From Heliocidaris erythrogramma (taxonomy: Eukaryota > Echinodermata > Echinoidea > Camarodonta > Echinometridae), in the NCBI GenBank assembly GCA_025617745.1, contig CM046873.1:26425410-26489409 (forward strand): DNA of 64,000 bases. The letters are read 5' to 3'. The notes under the pieces were generated by a model. The model ran no database searches. It was not told where the DNA came from and worked only from the letters and a program-made list of their open reading frames with translations. Both the position numbers and the translations under genes were made by a program. Of this stretch, positions 31,501-46,500 are shown piece by piece (position 1 is the stretch's first letter; each line of letters begins with the position of its first letter).

Positions 31501-34500
31501 ATTCATATATTTTTGCACTCCATAATTTTTTTTAATGTATACAAACTTTAGTCATTTTAGCTTTTCTGTCTAGCTGTAGTGAACCAATGTGGTTGACCAT
31601 TTCAGGATTCTCCTTTGCTGGGACTGCTGGCATGCTGTCAACAATTTTCTGTTGTTACATGTACATGGTCATGGAGTGTCTATTGTTTGTGATTGCATCT
31701 ATACAGTGCGTCCCAGAAAACATGAAACCCTAAAACAAAGGGTTATTGTGACCACACTATGTGCTCTATGACAATAATTATCTCTGTTCCATAAACTAGA
31801 AGTATTATGCTTTTAAATGACACCTTGATGGCATCCATCTGTACATGCTTTACCGAGCAGCAGCATTTTTAAAATGACATGTAAAAACTCAGTTGTGCCA
31901 GATTTGGGTAAAACCGTGACACAAGGGAAATACCAGCTTTAATTAAGAGATATGATACGTGAAATTCCCTTGAACGATGACATGCATTCAATTAGAAATT
32001 CATAAAACACGGGTCAATACCAATTTCCAGAGGTGGCAGGGGTGTACGCCCCCCAAATTTCCTAAATCAATAAGTCCCTCAAAAGATGAAAAAGTGCCCC
32101 TCCTGTGAATAGAACAGGTGCCCCTCCTAAGGTGGGAAATCGCCATTAACTTGATATTTTGTCTGCCTTAAGTGCCTTTTCAACCTTGTATTTTCCTTTT
32201 GATGACAATGGAAAGTGCCATTAACATTACTTTTATAAAAAATATCACCTTTCTGTCTGCTTTGTTCTTAAAAGAAATTGCAGTTCTGAAAAATGCAAAA
32301 AAAAATTGATTTTCATTTCGATTGCAGGTACCATTTAAATACAAAACTTGTACCCTTTTACCCCCAACATTGACAAAACATTGACCATCCTTTATTTTAT
32401 GATGAGGGCATTATCCTTGCCCTCGTTATTGAAAGAAAGAAATGAAAACATTCGTCTCACAGGGTTTTAAAAATTCATGTTTTATTTGGGTCATGTTCGC
32501 ACGTGATCCTAACGTTTTCATGGTTTTACCCAAATCTGGTGCAACTGAGTTTTACGTGTCATTTTCAAAATGCTGCTGCTTGGTAAAAGCATATATACGG
32601 ATTAAGGGACGCCATCAAGTTATCATTTAAAAGCATAATACTTTTAGTTTATGGAAAATGAATTATTGTTGCCATACAGCACATAGTGTGGTCACAATAA
32701 CCCTTTGTTTCAGCGTTTTGTTTTTTCTGGGACGCATTGTACATGTAGTACCAAAAAAATGAAAGAAGAAGAAGAAAAAACAAACACGTTCTGTATGTCT
32801 CTACTCTCGGCTTCATCATTGATAATATTATCAAACATCAATACTACATTACTTGTACATGTACTTTATGTACAAGTACATGTATGTCATTCCCTGAAAC
32901 TTTTTGCTACCTGATGTCATGCATACATGAGTCTGTGTATTGATTTACACATGTTCTAAGGCCTTGATTTGACAAAAACTGTAAATCCCACTTATTTTTG
33001 AAGTTTTATTTTTTAAAATGATTATTGAGAATAGATTACTTGAAGAAATATGAAAAACTGACTCCAAACATCTTTAAAATTTACAATTGATGTAAACGTA
33101 TAGTGTGAGTTATTAGTACCGTAATTGAAACCGTCATATGATACTCATTGAACTGGAAGTTCGGCTGCAAGTCACTACTTCAGTGTATGTGTACAAAATG
33201 GACATGAAAGCTACAATGTACATGTACGGTACATGAAAAACAAAACAAAACAAATCAAACGACAGAGGCCTTTTGTTAAAAAAATAGATTACCTACATTG
33301 TATGTTTTGATGGGCTGCCGGAACACAATGCATGTACATAATAAACGATATTTATTTCAGTTTTTTTTTAATGTACTTTGTTATCTTATCCCAGTATTTA
33401 ATCATCACTATATGCAAGATAAGAGAGGCTGAAATCTGAATCCTGTTATTTGTGGCCCATTATGTCTGTAAACACTGTCACATTGGACAGCGACTTACAT
33501 GTAGGACTGGTCTTTGCCCCTGGCTGTACCATAAAAGGTTACTTTTTGTCAATATAGCATTTCCATGGGAGACAAGTTGTTTGATCATAAAAAGAAGTAT
33601 GCCCCGTAATGCTTTTCTTTGAACTGTCATGATTACATGTACATTAAACATCGTGGATGAATGCTCACTTGTCTTTCATTTCTTTTAATGCTTAATAAAT
33701 ATTTCAACAAATTTCTGTTAGGGGTTCTTGATTGATTTGTCAGGCAGGCCAGAAATATGAATTTCTGAAATCGTGTTGTAGACCACTGAGAATGTACATA
33801 CATTACGGTATGTCAAAAGTTCATGCAAGGAAGTGGAAATTTGTCAAGATACACCTATTTTGTGCAGATATAATATTCATTTTATAAATATCCTCTTTCA
33901 TTGCTATTTTGAATTTGAATAGTCTGTTTATTGGATTAAACATCAAAATATCTTCCAGTGGCATACATGTACATTTAGGGGCTGCTTGATAAAAAGTAAG
34001 ATAAGCCTAATTCCATTGATTCCAATTTCATGTTTTTTGCTACTAGAAGTTGAACATTATATGTAATGTATCATGCATGATAAATGGACATCTTTCCCAG
34101 ATGCTACTCTTCCCAAGGAGTGAGCATTACATGGATACTCTACAGTACATAAAGAAATGTAGTGAAACAAGACAGCTTGCTGATTGACAGAGAATAATAG
34201 GCCTGCTGACAACAAAAGAACCCCTGACCCATTTCTGGGCACAGTTGATACAGCGCTGCTTCCCTATAGGGGGCTTCAAGACAAAGAGATGGGAAAGACA
34301 ACGTAAAAGATGATGAGTATAAACAGAGCAAATCCATGGAAGATCTAACAGGCTATACTAGTACCAACAGGGCTTTGTTGCAGCAGTGGGCATTCTAAGT
34401 ACCATGTCTGAAATTTATATATTTAGGATAAACTTTTGAACTAAAAAAACCATATGATTCAATATGTGGTTTGCACTTATGTATACAAGAAAATGTAACT

Positions 34501-37500
34501 ATTCAACCTCTACAGTCACATGGTTTTCGACAACTTGTCATAAATGAACTTTCAAACATATTTTGACTTGTATTGTAATGCGTTGTTTCAGAGGTAATTT
34601 TGTCATAAAGTACATTAAAACCAGAACATTTTGCGCGCATTTAAAGTTCGCTAGTTTTGAGAGTACTGTAGTTCAGATTCGCAAAAGTTGCATGTCGTGT
34701 ATATTTCATGAACATAAACTTCACAGTAAAGGTACCGTTTCTGTCTATAATGGAAGAAAAATGCACACGTTCTTATAGTCCAAACACATTGTTCATCACT
34801 CCAGTTCTAGGGCGGAATTTGCTGCCAAGGCATGAAAGGGGTTGAAATAAAATTTGGTGAATTCCTTTAAGAGTAATTTACATACATGTATAGGCACCAA
34901 GTTACCAAGGAAAGAAAAGTCACAGTTGAGGTACAGTATAATATCCCACATTTTAAATCTAACTACCACAATTACACATGTACATGTACATGCAATAATA
35001 ATAACATGCCATTCTTGTATCGCGCATAACGTCTCTATGCGCTTTCCAAAATACTTTGGATATTATCACCCCTGCTTTCGCTCCAGCAACCGTAGCGCTC
35101 AGTGCATTCAAGGAATTCAAGGAATAAATCCTACAAGGTAGATGTACTCATATACTACACCTGGGTCAGGTGTGGCAAATGTGGACAAATGTCTTGCCAG
35201 AGGACGTTAGTGCTGCGGCAGGAATTTGAACCCCCTACCTTGTGGTTCACAGTCCAGAGACGTATCCTCTAGACCACAACACCTCTACTACAGTCAAACC
35301 TGCTTCAGCGACCACCTGTATAGAAAGACCACAATTTCCGTTTCCCTTGAACAATGTTTCTCATTGAAATATGTATTAAAGGAACCTGTCCATAAAAACC
35401 ACCTGCTCATAAGGACCGCTTTTCTTGTCTCCCTTAAGTGGTCTTTATAGACAGGTTTCACTGTACATGTTCATGTAGCAACTTTCATGTTTTGTTTTAC
35501 TTTTGTGGGAAAAACCCATCTGATATAGATGCAAGGCTTGTATTAGTGAAATTCTCACTTGATGTACACTGTACAGTACATGTAAACAGACAAGAGAAAT
35601 GTCTCTATTCCACTGTAGAAGCATTCATTTTGCTGGAAACCTTCTAATGTTTCTTTTCACAGTACATGTACATGTAGTTAGAGATAGAAATATTGACAAT
35701 TAACTGTAGGAGAAGACTTAATAGATAATAAAAGTAATACAAATTATTTCTTTTTGTTCAGAGGAGTTGAATTCTTTTTGGATTTTCTATAGACAAAGGT
35801 TGAGTTTTCTTTAAGGCCAAGCTCTTATACAGTATGTACATGTGTATATTTCCCTGTTTTGAAGTGACTTGAGCTCATTTTTTTCCAACTGAAAAATAAA
35901 TTGTAGAGAAGCAGCGCTAAATTTACAGCAGCCACATGGAGGCCTACAGTGTACATGTACATTGTACTTGATAAAAATGAGAAGTATACACTTTTAACAT
36001 GTGTAGATTTTGTACCCCAATCGCCCCAAGGTGTACATTTGTGTCAAATGTATTTATTGTACCTACAAAGTAAATGGTTTGTTGAGAATTCCCATTTCTA
36101 GGTCTAATACTGAAAGGTCAAGTTGTTTACAGTTGAAATTGATCAGACATGAAAAAGGCCACAAGTGGGGCAAAAAATGGGAATTTGCAGTCAAAGAAAT
36201 AAAATGGGTATTTTGCATCTGTTTCGCTATAGTGAATTTGAAAATGGTATACATGTACATGTAGGCCCCTACTACATGTACGTGTAGAAAAATAATTTAG
36301 CTTTGTTTTGTAATTGGTGTCGTGTCAGTCTAATATGAAATATGAATTTATATATTTTGGCTCACAATGCGCATACTGTAAACTTTGATGGATAGGCCTA
36401 AACCTTTGCCAAATTTATTCTGCCCTTCAGGCCTCGTGTACAAAATTGTGGCTAAAAATAACTAGAGGCTACTAGTACTGTAATTTTCATACAGTAGCAA
36501 ACTGTATAGGCCTACATGTATGACCTCTGCATGAAAATTACTTTCAGGGAGCTGCAAGCCACAATTCTGTTTCTTTTAGGACTTTTTGGTGCATTTGTTT
36601 TGTACCAGGCTCCAGTTAGTGCCGAACCCTACCTTCAGGCTTCATGTATTAAACTCTAACCCTAACACAAATTATTGTAATACTTCAGCCAGTGAAGGAT
36701 CAAGGGTTTTGAGATGTGGCATATTCATGTAGATTATTTTGGCAATGCATATAAATGCACTAAATTCATGCTCTGACAGTGCAATAGACCTACAACATGT
36801 ACATATATATGTGTGCAATGAAGGGGCTTTGAAACAAAATGAGACCAGTAAAGAGAATGGTGGAGTGGCCCAGGTTCTGTTCTGTTGTCATGGTAACTAG
36901 CAACAAGATCTGGTTATTGGGCAGTAAAGGAATCACAACACACACAAACACATGGTTCCTGGAGCCTGCTGAGTTTATTTCACTTCAGCCCATAGACATA
37001 CCGGTACATGTATGGGGTGTTGCAAGAAAGTTGTGATTGATTGCAAGTTGCAACTGATCGGTACTGACCAATCAAAATCATTGTTGCAAGCACATCCTCT
37101 TGAATGGGCAGACCCTGAACCATTCAGAATGGTTGTTCTAATTTGCTTTACAATTTGCAATTGATCGCAACTTTCTTGCAACACCCCACTAGACATACAA
37201 TGTACATGTACATGTACTTGTGCAGCTGGTTCATTTACCATACAAATGTTTCTCTGATGAGTACTCCAACTTTTACAAGCAAAATCATGCAAAGAAATAA
37301 CAGATCTTTTAAGTGGAATAAAAGTATCAAAATTCTTGTCCCAGTACGCGTTTTGGAAGTGTTAACAGAAACTACTGGATAAATATCTGAAATGTATGCA
37401 GTATTTACAGTACTGTTTAAAGGGGTATTATTATTAACCCTTTCATTGAAAGTTGGCTTGGATAAAAGAAGAAAAATCAGAGAAACATTAGTGAACGTTT

Positions 37501-40500
37501 GAGATAAATCGGACAAGGAATAAGAAAGAACTCTCCCATTTGTTTGTTTATAAATTACTCAAGAATATTCCTTTTAATTCTTATTGGGGAAACAGTCATT
37601 TCTTTTTTCATGAGAGGACATGTAGCAGCATGTTACCCATAATGCATAATGACAAAAAGTCTGTTCTTTTATGAAAACGGTTGAAACCTTAAAGGGAGTA
37701 TTTGGGATAATTTTAAGTACACACCAGACGGGAAAGTTCTCCATAATTATATTATATACATATATACATGTATATACAAATATATGACATCACATAATGA
37801 CTGCATTACCAGTAGGAGACTCCCCATTTATCAATAAATCAAAATAATCATCCCAGCTTTCAAAAATCCATAACCTTCAATAATATTCTTGGTTCGATTT
37901 TTCTCAAGTTTGCGCTATTCAGAATTATTCTGTTTTCTGATTTTTTTCTGTATCTACTCATTCTCTCTGGGAAGGGTGAATTCCCCTATTCATTAATTAT
38001 TAATGCACATGTACATTGCAACATTGTACATGCACATGCACATGTCACTTTAGGATTATGTTCATTGAGCAATTTAATGGCAAGATTCTTTTGATCTGTA
38101 TTGTACAGTGTAGGCCTACATCAGTGAATTCCAAGACTACATGGGTGCAGTAAATACAGCACCACTAAATTTGAGAAAAGAATTTAATGTAATTGGGGAA
38201 AAGTCAAACTACATGTGCCAAACGTTGTTGCTGCTCTGTACACTGCTTTAAAATATGGGACCTGCAATGTGACAAACATTAAAAGTTTTATTTTTGTATA
38301 CATGTATTTTTGTGTGAAAGGGGGGGGGGGGGATTTTCATGCCTATTTAATTATTCTTTATTCATTTATTTACATGTGTTATTATTGAATTACTATTTTT
38401 TTTTTTTTAAGGGGGTTGATTTGCTCTTGGACATTTTAGAGCTGCAGTGATATATGCAATTTTATCTGATAGGAAATAATGAATAGCAGCTGACTACATG
38501 TATGTTGATGTACAGATTATACAACTGTATGACATCAAGAAGGCTGTTCACACATGGGGCAATTTAATTGTGAGTTTTGGGTCATGATTGACTGACATTG
38601 CTTAAATATTGTTGTCAATAATAGTTATTTGTTGTGTGTTTATGTTTGCAAAAAGCCAAGTTGAAATTAAATAAGAATGGATGCATAAAAAGTGAGAGTG
38701 GTATTTTGTTCCAATTTAAAAACAACAAAATATCTGTGCTTATTGTTTTACAGTGTTAATTTTTTTTTTCTTAAAACAATTTTATACATCTACAAGTAAA
38801 TGTTTACGAAGGTAATGACTGCTAGAAGAAGCTCTGTAAATGTAATCTATTTTGTTTAAATGTCAAAGTGCTTAGTGATTCTTATGACTAATGCTCTGTT
38901 TGTAAAATAGCAAATAATCTATTGTTCAACTTCAACATAGATAAGATTCTCTAATGAATTTTACTGGCGCATCTCTAAGCTGTTCATGTATTTGCATGTT
39001 GTAGATGTAGACCCCAGGTAAGAAAAATTGCAAAGTCTCCCTTTCCACATTATTTAGGCAGACACTCTGTAAGTCAAATGTCATGCCATATTGTTTAGCA
39101 CATTGTTCCACTGCAATCCACATACATGTACGTGTAGCAAACAATATCATGTTTTACACAATCTGACTGAGTAATCTACGCAAAGTCTTTGAATTTGAGT
39201 ACTTTAATTGAAATATTGCATCATGTGAAAGGCTATTCTTGGAAAATCAATTCCCCCAAAGCGGAGCTAATTCATGTATCTAATGAATCATGGGTACTCT
39301 TGTTATGTTGTTTTTCCCGGAATATATGATGGATAAAAGAATTTAGAAAATAGATTTCATGAATTTATGACTCTCAATCAGGGTGCAGATAAATGTAAAA
39401 AGCACTCTCCCTTCACATGTAGTTATTCTGAAAGATGGAATTAGAGAGCAAGATAAAAAATTGGGAGGGGAAAGAATATAGAGAGACAGGGAAAGTTGCC
39501 ATCTACAGGTAGCTCAAAGCAAAATAATAAAGCAATAGAAAAGATGATCCAGCTTTGAGCACAACAGCTAGCTATGTTCCCAATATAAACACTTCTGTTT
39601 GGAGTATTATCTGTGTATAAATGTGGGGCACAAACTCAAAATGTGTTTCTGTACGCCTCTATACATGTACAGGCGATAGATACGAGTCATGCAGACAAAG
39701 CTTTGTGTGTGGATGTACATCCAAACTGTGTGTACAGCTTGAGTATACAGTACATGCACCAGTTGAAAAGTGTGTGTGTGATAAACTATCCTGGTATTTC
39801 TTTGTGTACAACTCCCCAAGATACACACACACACACCATGCCAGCTGGATTGCATTGCAGTGCCATGCCCAGTGCAATTTACACACAACTCCATGTACAT
39901 AGGATTTGTACGTGGTTCTTTTCTGTGCAGAATGGATATAAACTTGCTTTTGAGCTAGCTGTGTGCTGAGTGTACACAATATTTTCGCACAGTATCCTAT
40001 TTTAGCCCACAATTTTGAATGTTGTGTATGTATAAAACGCCTTTTAGAAGGCTTGCCCTACATACTTCATGAACTTGTCCAACATGCTAAGGTGTTTTCA
40101 ATGAAATGCTTCCACTTTCAATCAAGGTGCGTTCAATTATGGCACAGAAGTTGATTGTTATTTACAGAGGACTGTGTGAAATGATTGAAATCTCTATAGA
40201 TCCAACAACATGTAGTATCATTATGTTACATCCAAATACACAATTGCTATGCCTATGGAATGATTTAGAAATGATTGTAAGCTTTGTCCAATCATTATTT
40301 CTTACCATTTCAATATAGGTGAAAGTGCAAGTAGATTCAGCTTTGTTTCTATAGATATTTGCGCAATATAAATGTATTCTCAAACTCTTGGGTTTTGTAG
40401 CCTATAGGCCTACCTGTTGGTTCTGCTTTATGATAAAATTGAGATGTGACTAACATGTTTTCAAAAATCATAACTGTCTTATTGTTTATCCAATTTGGTT

Positions 40501-43500
40501 CAAACTTTCACTGGTCTGTTTTTTTCCTGAATCTCAGGTTTCGAGTGTTTTCATCCTTGAATTCAACCTGTTAACGTTGGATTACTCTTTAATAAATTCA
40601 TATGTGATTATCGAGTGCATGTATGTGTAGCATGCAACAATGATTAAAAAGAAAAAAATGTTTCAGTTGTTTTTGACTTCCAAGTTTCATGATCCAGTGA
40701 AAATTATTTTTTGAAGAGATTTGAAGCCACAATATGACCCTGCGACCATCTCCAACATTAAGGTCCAGGCCTACATGTACATAATAATAATAATGATGAT
40801 AATAATAATAATATTGGATATTTATATAGCGCTCATATCCAACATGAATGGTGCTCAAGGCGCTCCAATCTTACCCCGGCTCTAGCTAGGCTACCGATTT
40901 CGGTGCTCACAGCATTCAAGCAATTAATTCCTGCCGGGACCCATTTAACACCTGGGTGGAGAGTGGCAAATGTAGATTAATGTCTTGCCAAAGAACAGTA
41001 GTGCCTATCTGTATATTAAACTGAGTTTAAAGATAAAGTGGTCATGCAATTATATTGTGAAAGAAACTGTCTCAAAGGAATTGGGAAAGGTTGACCATGT
41101 CTGCATAAGAATTGTTTTATACTACATGTTGTTTTGGAATCATCAAAATAGGTAAGAAATTGACCCAATCTCGCTGAAAAGCACATGTAATGCACACAGA
41201 AATAGGTATATGGGACTACATGTACACACACAATTGGCATGAATGTTCTGCCCGAATATTTCAGCTATTTCTAGTCATATGTTGAATATAATTAAGAGCA
41301 TTTGAAGAGCAATCCTTTTCAGGGGATGTTTCTAAGTATGATGTCCTTCCAAACTTACATAAAAGGAATGAGAAAGCTCAATTGTTCATCTTTCCCAGAT
41401 TCCCTTTAAGAAAAATTCCCTTTTGTGAGTTTGCTTGTACAGGTATTCTTGTGGGTCACACTTTTATTATCCTATTTCTTCCACCCCCCCTCCCCCCCCC
41501 CCCCTCAGTTTGGTCAGTAGCAGGAAGACAGAATAGATTTGCTTGAGGTCACTTTGAGGTCATTTGTAAGTCCATAGACAAAAGTTAGAGACAAATTTGT
41601 TTACACTTCACTTTAGAGGTACAAGGCTTTCCAGTAGACTAACTACCAAGGGATGTAGGTTGCAACAATATTGAAACAAGGAAAATGAACTGTTGAAAAA
41701 ATCCAGGGAGGTCAGCTCAACATTTTCTGAAAACTATGAATGTGTAGATTTTGTGAATAAATACATTTACATGGGAGGGATCATTTCATGTTTACATGCA
41801 CAGGCTGACACCTTCGCCAAGGGCATAAACATTTTCTATGAAAAATTAAAAAAAAAGGAACAGTGAGGGATTTTGCATTCATCTCTGAAAAGCGGTCAAG
41901 TTATGAGGTACAGTGTATTGTGCTTGTACAACTGGAGGCCACATGGAGTACGTTAAAAAAAGGAATGCTGTAATTTCCCCCGTTGACCACCAAATATACT
42001 TGAGCGACCGATTTGCCCCAAATTACAAGTGTAATTCTATAACCTCTTTATGAATGTACATGTACATATGTATATATATATATGGGATTTGATGTATGTA
42101 ACCCCACTGCAATATTTAAAAAAAAATATTCTTATATCCTTCACCTCAAGTATTATACACAATCATCTACATGCGATCAATGTCTCGTGAGCATCCTTTG
42201 TGAGAGCATTCTGTTCAAAATGAGCAAGCTCTGTATACAGTAGTTGTGCCATCACACAAAGTGGAGGTTATTGCGAAGGTTATTCCAGTGCTAGGCTCCA
42301 GGCTATCCACATTGATCCTGTATTGTTGATGATTACAATGATAGAGAACACCTCATACAAAGAGACAACAAGCCCCATCGATGTTACTCTATTCAAGGAC
42401 AAGCGAGACACTGGGTGGAAGAAAGCAGCTTTGTGTAACCAGCCTGAGCGCTATCTACATGTATCACCTATTGAATATTGGTGCAAAATTGGAAATGAGC
42501 TTCCAGCCCACTGGGGATTTCTCATGCTTACATGCTTTATGAAAAAATAAGAACAATGATTCATTTATTAAACCCTTTCGAGAAAATTGACCTCATTTTG
42601 TTGTAAGAAGCATGAGTAGAAAGATCAAACATTTCTACACACACTGTCTCCATTTTTGTTGCATGACCATATTACGTTTGATGCCTGGAATTAAAAAAAT
42701 TAAAAAACATTGAGAAGTTCAAAATCACTGTTCCAAAGCTGAGATCACTCTTAAAGGGATACGCCACCAGGCGGCCATGGGGAAAATCGGGATTACGTAA
42801 GCCCCATTCACTTGTACACAAAGTTTGTGCGTCGAATGCGTCCGTCGGACTACTGGGATTACATTTCGGACTGCACGACGCCGGCCGAAGTTTGTGCCCC
42901 GCGGGGCAACGGCATGAGTAGGTAATGATCACGGTGCCCTCTCGCGGTATAAAAACGTCCACAATCTGCGGTTGAGTATCCCTTTAAGGATAAAGTTGAG
43001 TTCTGGTCATGAGATTGAGTTGTGAAACAAACTGTCTCAAAGCAATTGGGAAAGGTTGATTATTGAGCACATACGAATTGGTGTATGCGAATAGGCTTGC
43101 TCTAGATCGCGCAGAAATGACATTGTCGTGTTCCCACCTTGGAGGTAGCGCGATCTTTATCCCTTGTAATGAGAACGGGGTTATAGATGTCTTAGGGCAG
43201 CAAGGAATTGATAAATACTTTTTTTGAGTTCTGCTGTCCTGAAGAGTAATCAGTACACCTAGAAATTGTATGATATTCCATTTCCATGGTTGGTTTGCTA
43301 AGCTTTGAGTCAACAACTTTATTACCTTTTGTGTGGAATTGACCTTCTCAAGTCTCAAATAGCGTTCATTTATGGATTGACTGTGAATTTAGCATGTATC
43401 AAGCGTGTAGGGTGCAACAGTGTTTTACTCGTTGATCAAACTTACAGATATGTTGTAACTCATCCGGCAATCAATAATTATAGATACAAATAGAATTAGG

Positions 43501-46500
43501 CATTGTAAAAATGCCTCTTTGTGTACAGGGGCTTTCAATGGAATTTTCTATTTCAAAACTGAGATTTCTTTATTTCCTCACATATTTTTATGCAAATGTA
43601 AATGTACATGTAGTATATGTACATTTTTATTTTGTATTAAAGCTTTTTATCTTCTAGAGCAGAATCACTCACAATCTTTTGTATCTTTCTCTGTCCATGT
43701 ACACATGTATATTTTCATAAAATAGTTTTTGTATTATATTATGTACATGTATGGATCCAAGTTTGTTTTTAGATTTAGATCAAGGAGTCCTTGCTTACAT
43801 GTAGTGGATCTCAATTTGTTACTACAGAAAAATAATTTTTATTTTCTGGGAAATAGTTTGCCCACAGAGAAGAATTCAAGTTTGTCATAAGGGCTCTGCT
43901 GAGATTTCTTGAATTGGAGTTGCTCTCTTAATAAGCCAGTTCGGGGTTAGCGCATGGTACTGAGATTGTACAAATGACCCCAAATATCCACAGATATTTT
44001 AGACATGGAGGGTCCCTTTATGTGCACTTCAGAAAAATAACTCTGGGAGTGATAGAGGTGCCTCATGAATAGCTTTTGTTTCCCCCTTTAAAAAGAATAC
44101 TTCCACCTGGATATCATGGAATGCACCATTAGTGCATAATTGAATAATGATTACATGACATTCATGAGCACATATCGAATATTAGTGTCAGTGGGTTTTA
44201 GAATTTTGGTACAGATGACCTTTATCTGCTCATGCTCAGATTGCATCCCCGAAGTGGCTTATTGTTTTATGAAGGCAATATTTAGGGCTTGGCAAGGGCT
44301 AATTTTGATTTGTATGAATTAACTTGATGTTTGTACCTAGGTGATTTGCCTTTATGCAACCTGGCCTTTATGTTCCATATTTTTTTCATAAAAAAAAAAA
44401 TAGCCAGGCACTTTCTGTCAGAATCTAAAAATAACTGCACAGATAAGTTAGATTTGAGATTTTAAACAATAATATTCTCAACATTTTCCTTTCTCGTTTG
44501 TCTCTTATCAGATACCTTGAGGCATATGAGAAGGTACATTTTAAAGGAGAGGATGATGACGAAGCCAGAGGAAAGAGGCCCCACACACCTATCAGCTTTG
44601 CTTATAGGAGAGAAATATCAGGTGAATACTGTTACGATGATACCAGACTTGAATGTACATATACATGTAGGTCAATCGACTTTAAAGAAGTCATATCCAC
44701 GGCTCGACGCCAACGTGCGACTGGTGCACATGGATGGGCCCAAATCCAGGACCCCAAAATCTTAAAGGGAAATCCAACCTTGGTGATTAGTTTATTTGTG
44801 TGAAAGCAGAAAAATAAGAAAAACAGGATCGTGAAAGTTTGAGAGAAATCGGACAAGGAATAAGAAAGTTATGAATGTTTGAAAAATGAGATCACTACAT
44901 CTATGCTAATCTCAAATTGGCAATTTGGTGAGTCGATTGTGACATACTTGTGGACACCTCTCCCGTTTGTCGTACACAAAAATATCATTAATTTGCGGTT
45001 TTCTCCGAAGCGCCTTTACCCTCGGGGCAGTACTCAAAATATATTGGAGATCGCATATTGTTATAGGTCCTCATGAAAGAAAAAAATCCTACTCAGTAAT
45101 ACATTTTGAAAAAAAATGACATTTTAGTCATTTTGTGTGTTGGAGCGAATAGGGGAGTTGTCCGCAACTACATCAGAGTGATGTTACCTATTGGGCCAAT
45201 TTGAAATTCCCATATGTATAGTGATTACAACTTTCAATTCTTTGTCCGATTTCGTTCAAACTTTCACCAATCTGATTCTCTGATTTTTCCTCTTTCATTC
45301 AGAGCAACTTGCCATTAGGGTCGGATTTCCCTTTAAAATGTAAACAGTCTGAAACCCCAGTGGGAAAAAAAAATATTGTGGAGCATTGTCACCATCATTT
45401 GTACATCCCACCTCTATTCCCCTCCCCCCTCTACAAAAATCACGAAATATGATTCAGTTATGTTTAATTCCCTTTCATAACTAATTTTTTTATAGCAATA
45501 CTACACATCAAGTTTTATTGAGCATTTCTGACGCTGACAGCCATTATAGCCACAGAGATATTGAACAGTGCTCAATCATGCTATATTTTTATGTTCCCAT
45601 CTTATATGTAAATACACGTATCGAAATTGGTAAGCACTTTACAAAAGAGAATGTTTCATATCAAATAACCTGCCACAGCAACCACATTGCGCCATAATTA
45701 CCTTTTTCCTTATTTCTTCCAAGTACTTTAATTTTTGCCCAGTGAAACTTGCTTTGCCACCACAATAAAGATTATCATTTTTGGTTTGCCACATAAACAA
45801 GGGCCCATTATGATGGATACTTCATGATTAAAGAAGAAATAGAAATATTTCCTCACTTCAAAAGCCGTCTTTACTATTTCGCTGTCCAGCAATTTACATG
45901 TATGTCACCAAACGTTATTGAGGAACACGTTGCTATTTATGATTCCTTTTAAAATCTTATTTGGATCCCTGGTAATGGGACTGCATTTCAAGCAATACTG
46001 GCCTAAAGTGATTTTGAATGCTTCATCCTCCATCCTCCAGTTGATAGGTTGTATGGACCAGCAATATAAAATGTAATGGTTTTATTTTTTTAACAAAAGA
46101 GCATGGAATGTAAGGAAGAAAGAAAAACAATGTCACTACCAGGACTTGAAAATATATCCTTGGCATTGTTCTGCGTTAACCTACATGTATATGTACATCA
46201 GTTCAGTGATTCCCTTTAGTGACGTGTTTGAGCAGAAAGAGCGTAAATCACAACAAATTTTGAGTCTTTTTTCAATGCAGAATGTTGTGCCATCCAGGAA
46301 TAAGAGCAATTTAATTGTGACTAATCATTGAAGTCTCTAAATTGGCGTCACAGAGTAAAATATATACCGGTAATCAATATTTTTGTGAACAAAGTGGTAA
46401 TTTTTCTGTTAAATTTTGAAATTTTCATTCACATTAGTTTATTTTCCAAAGATCTTAATTTTTAAAACTATGTAGGAGTGGAAAATAAGAATAATTGTTG

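Noticed and set aside
35225-35285. tRNA-like A and B boxes
   Set aside because: They are part of a SINE head with a SINE body and tail; no intact cloverleaf expected.
44622-44803. Open frame continuing past ARID2 exon 4
   Set aside because: The GTGAAT donor gives correct phase and residue match to exon 5; the continuation has no similarity and runs into a TTAA element.
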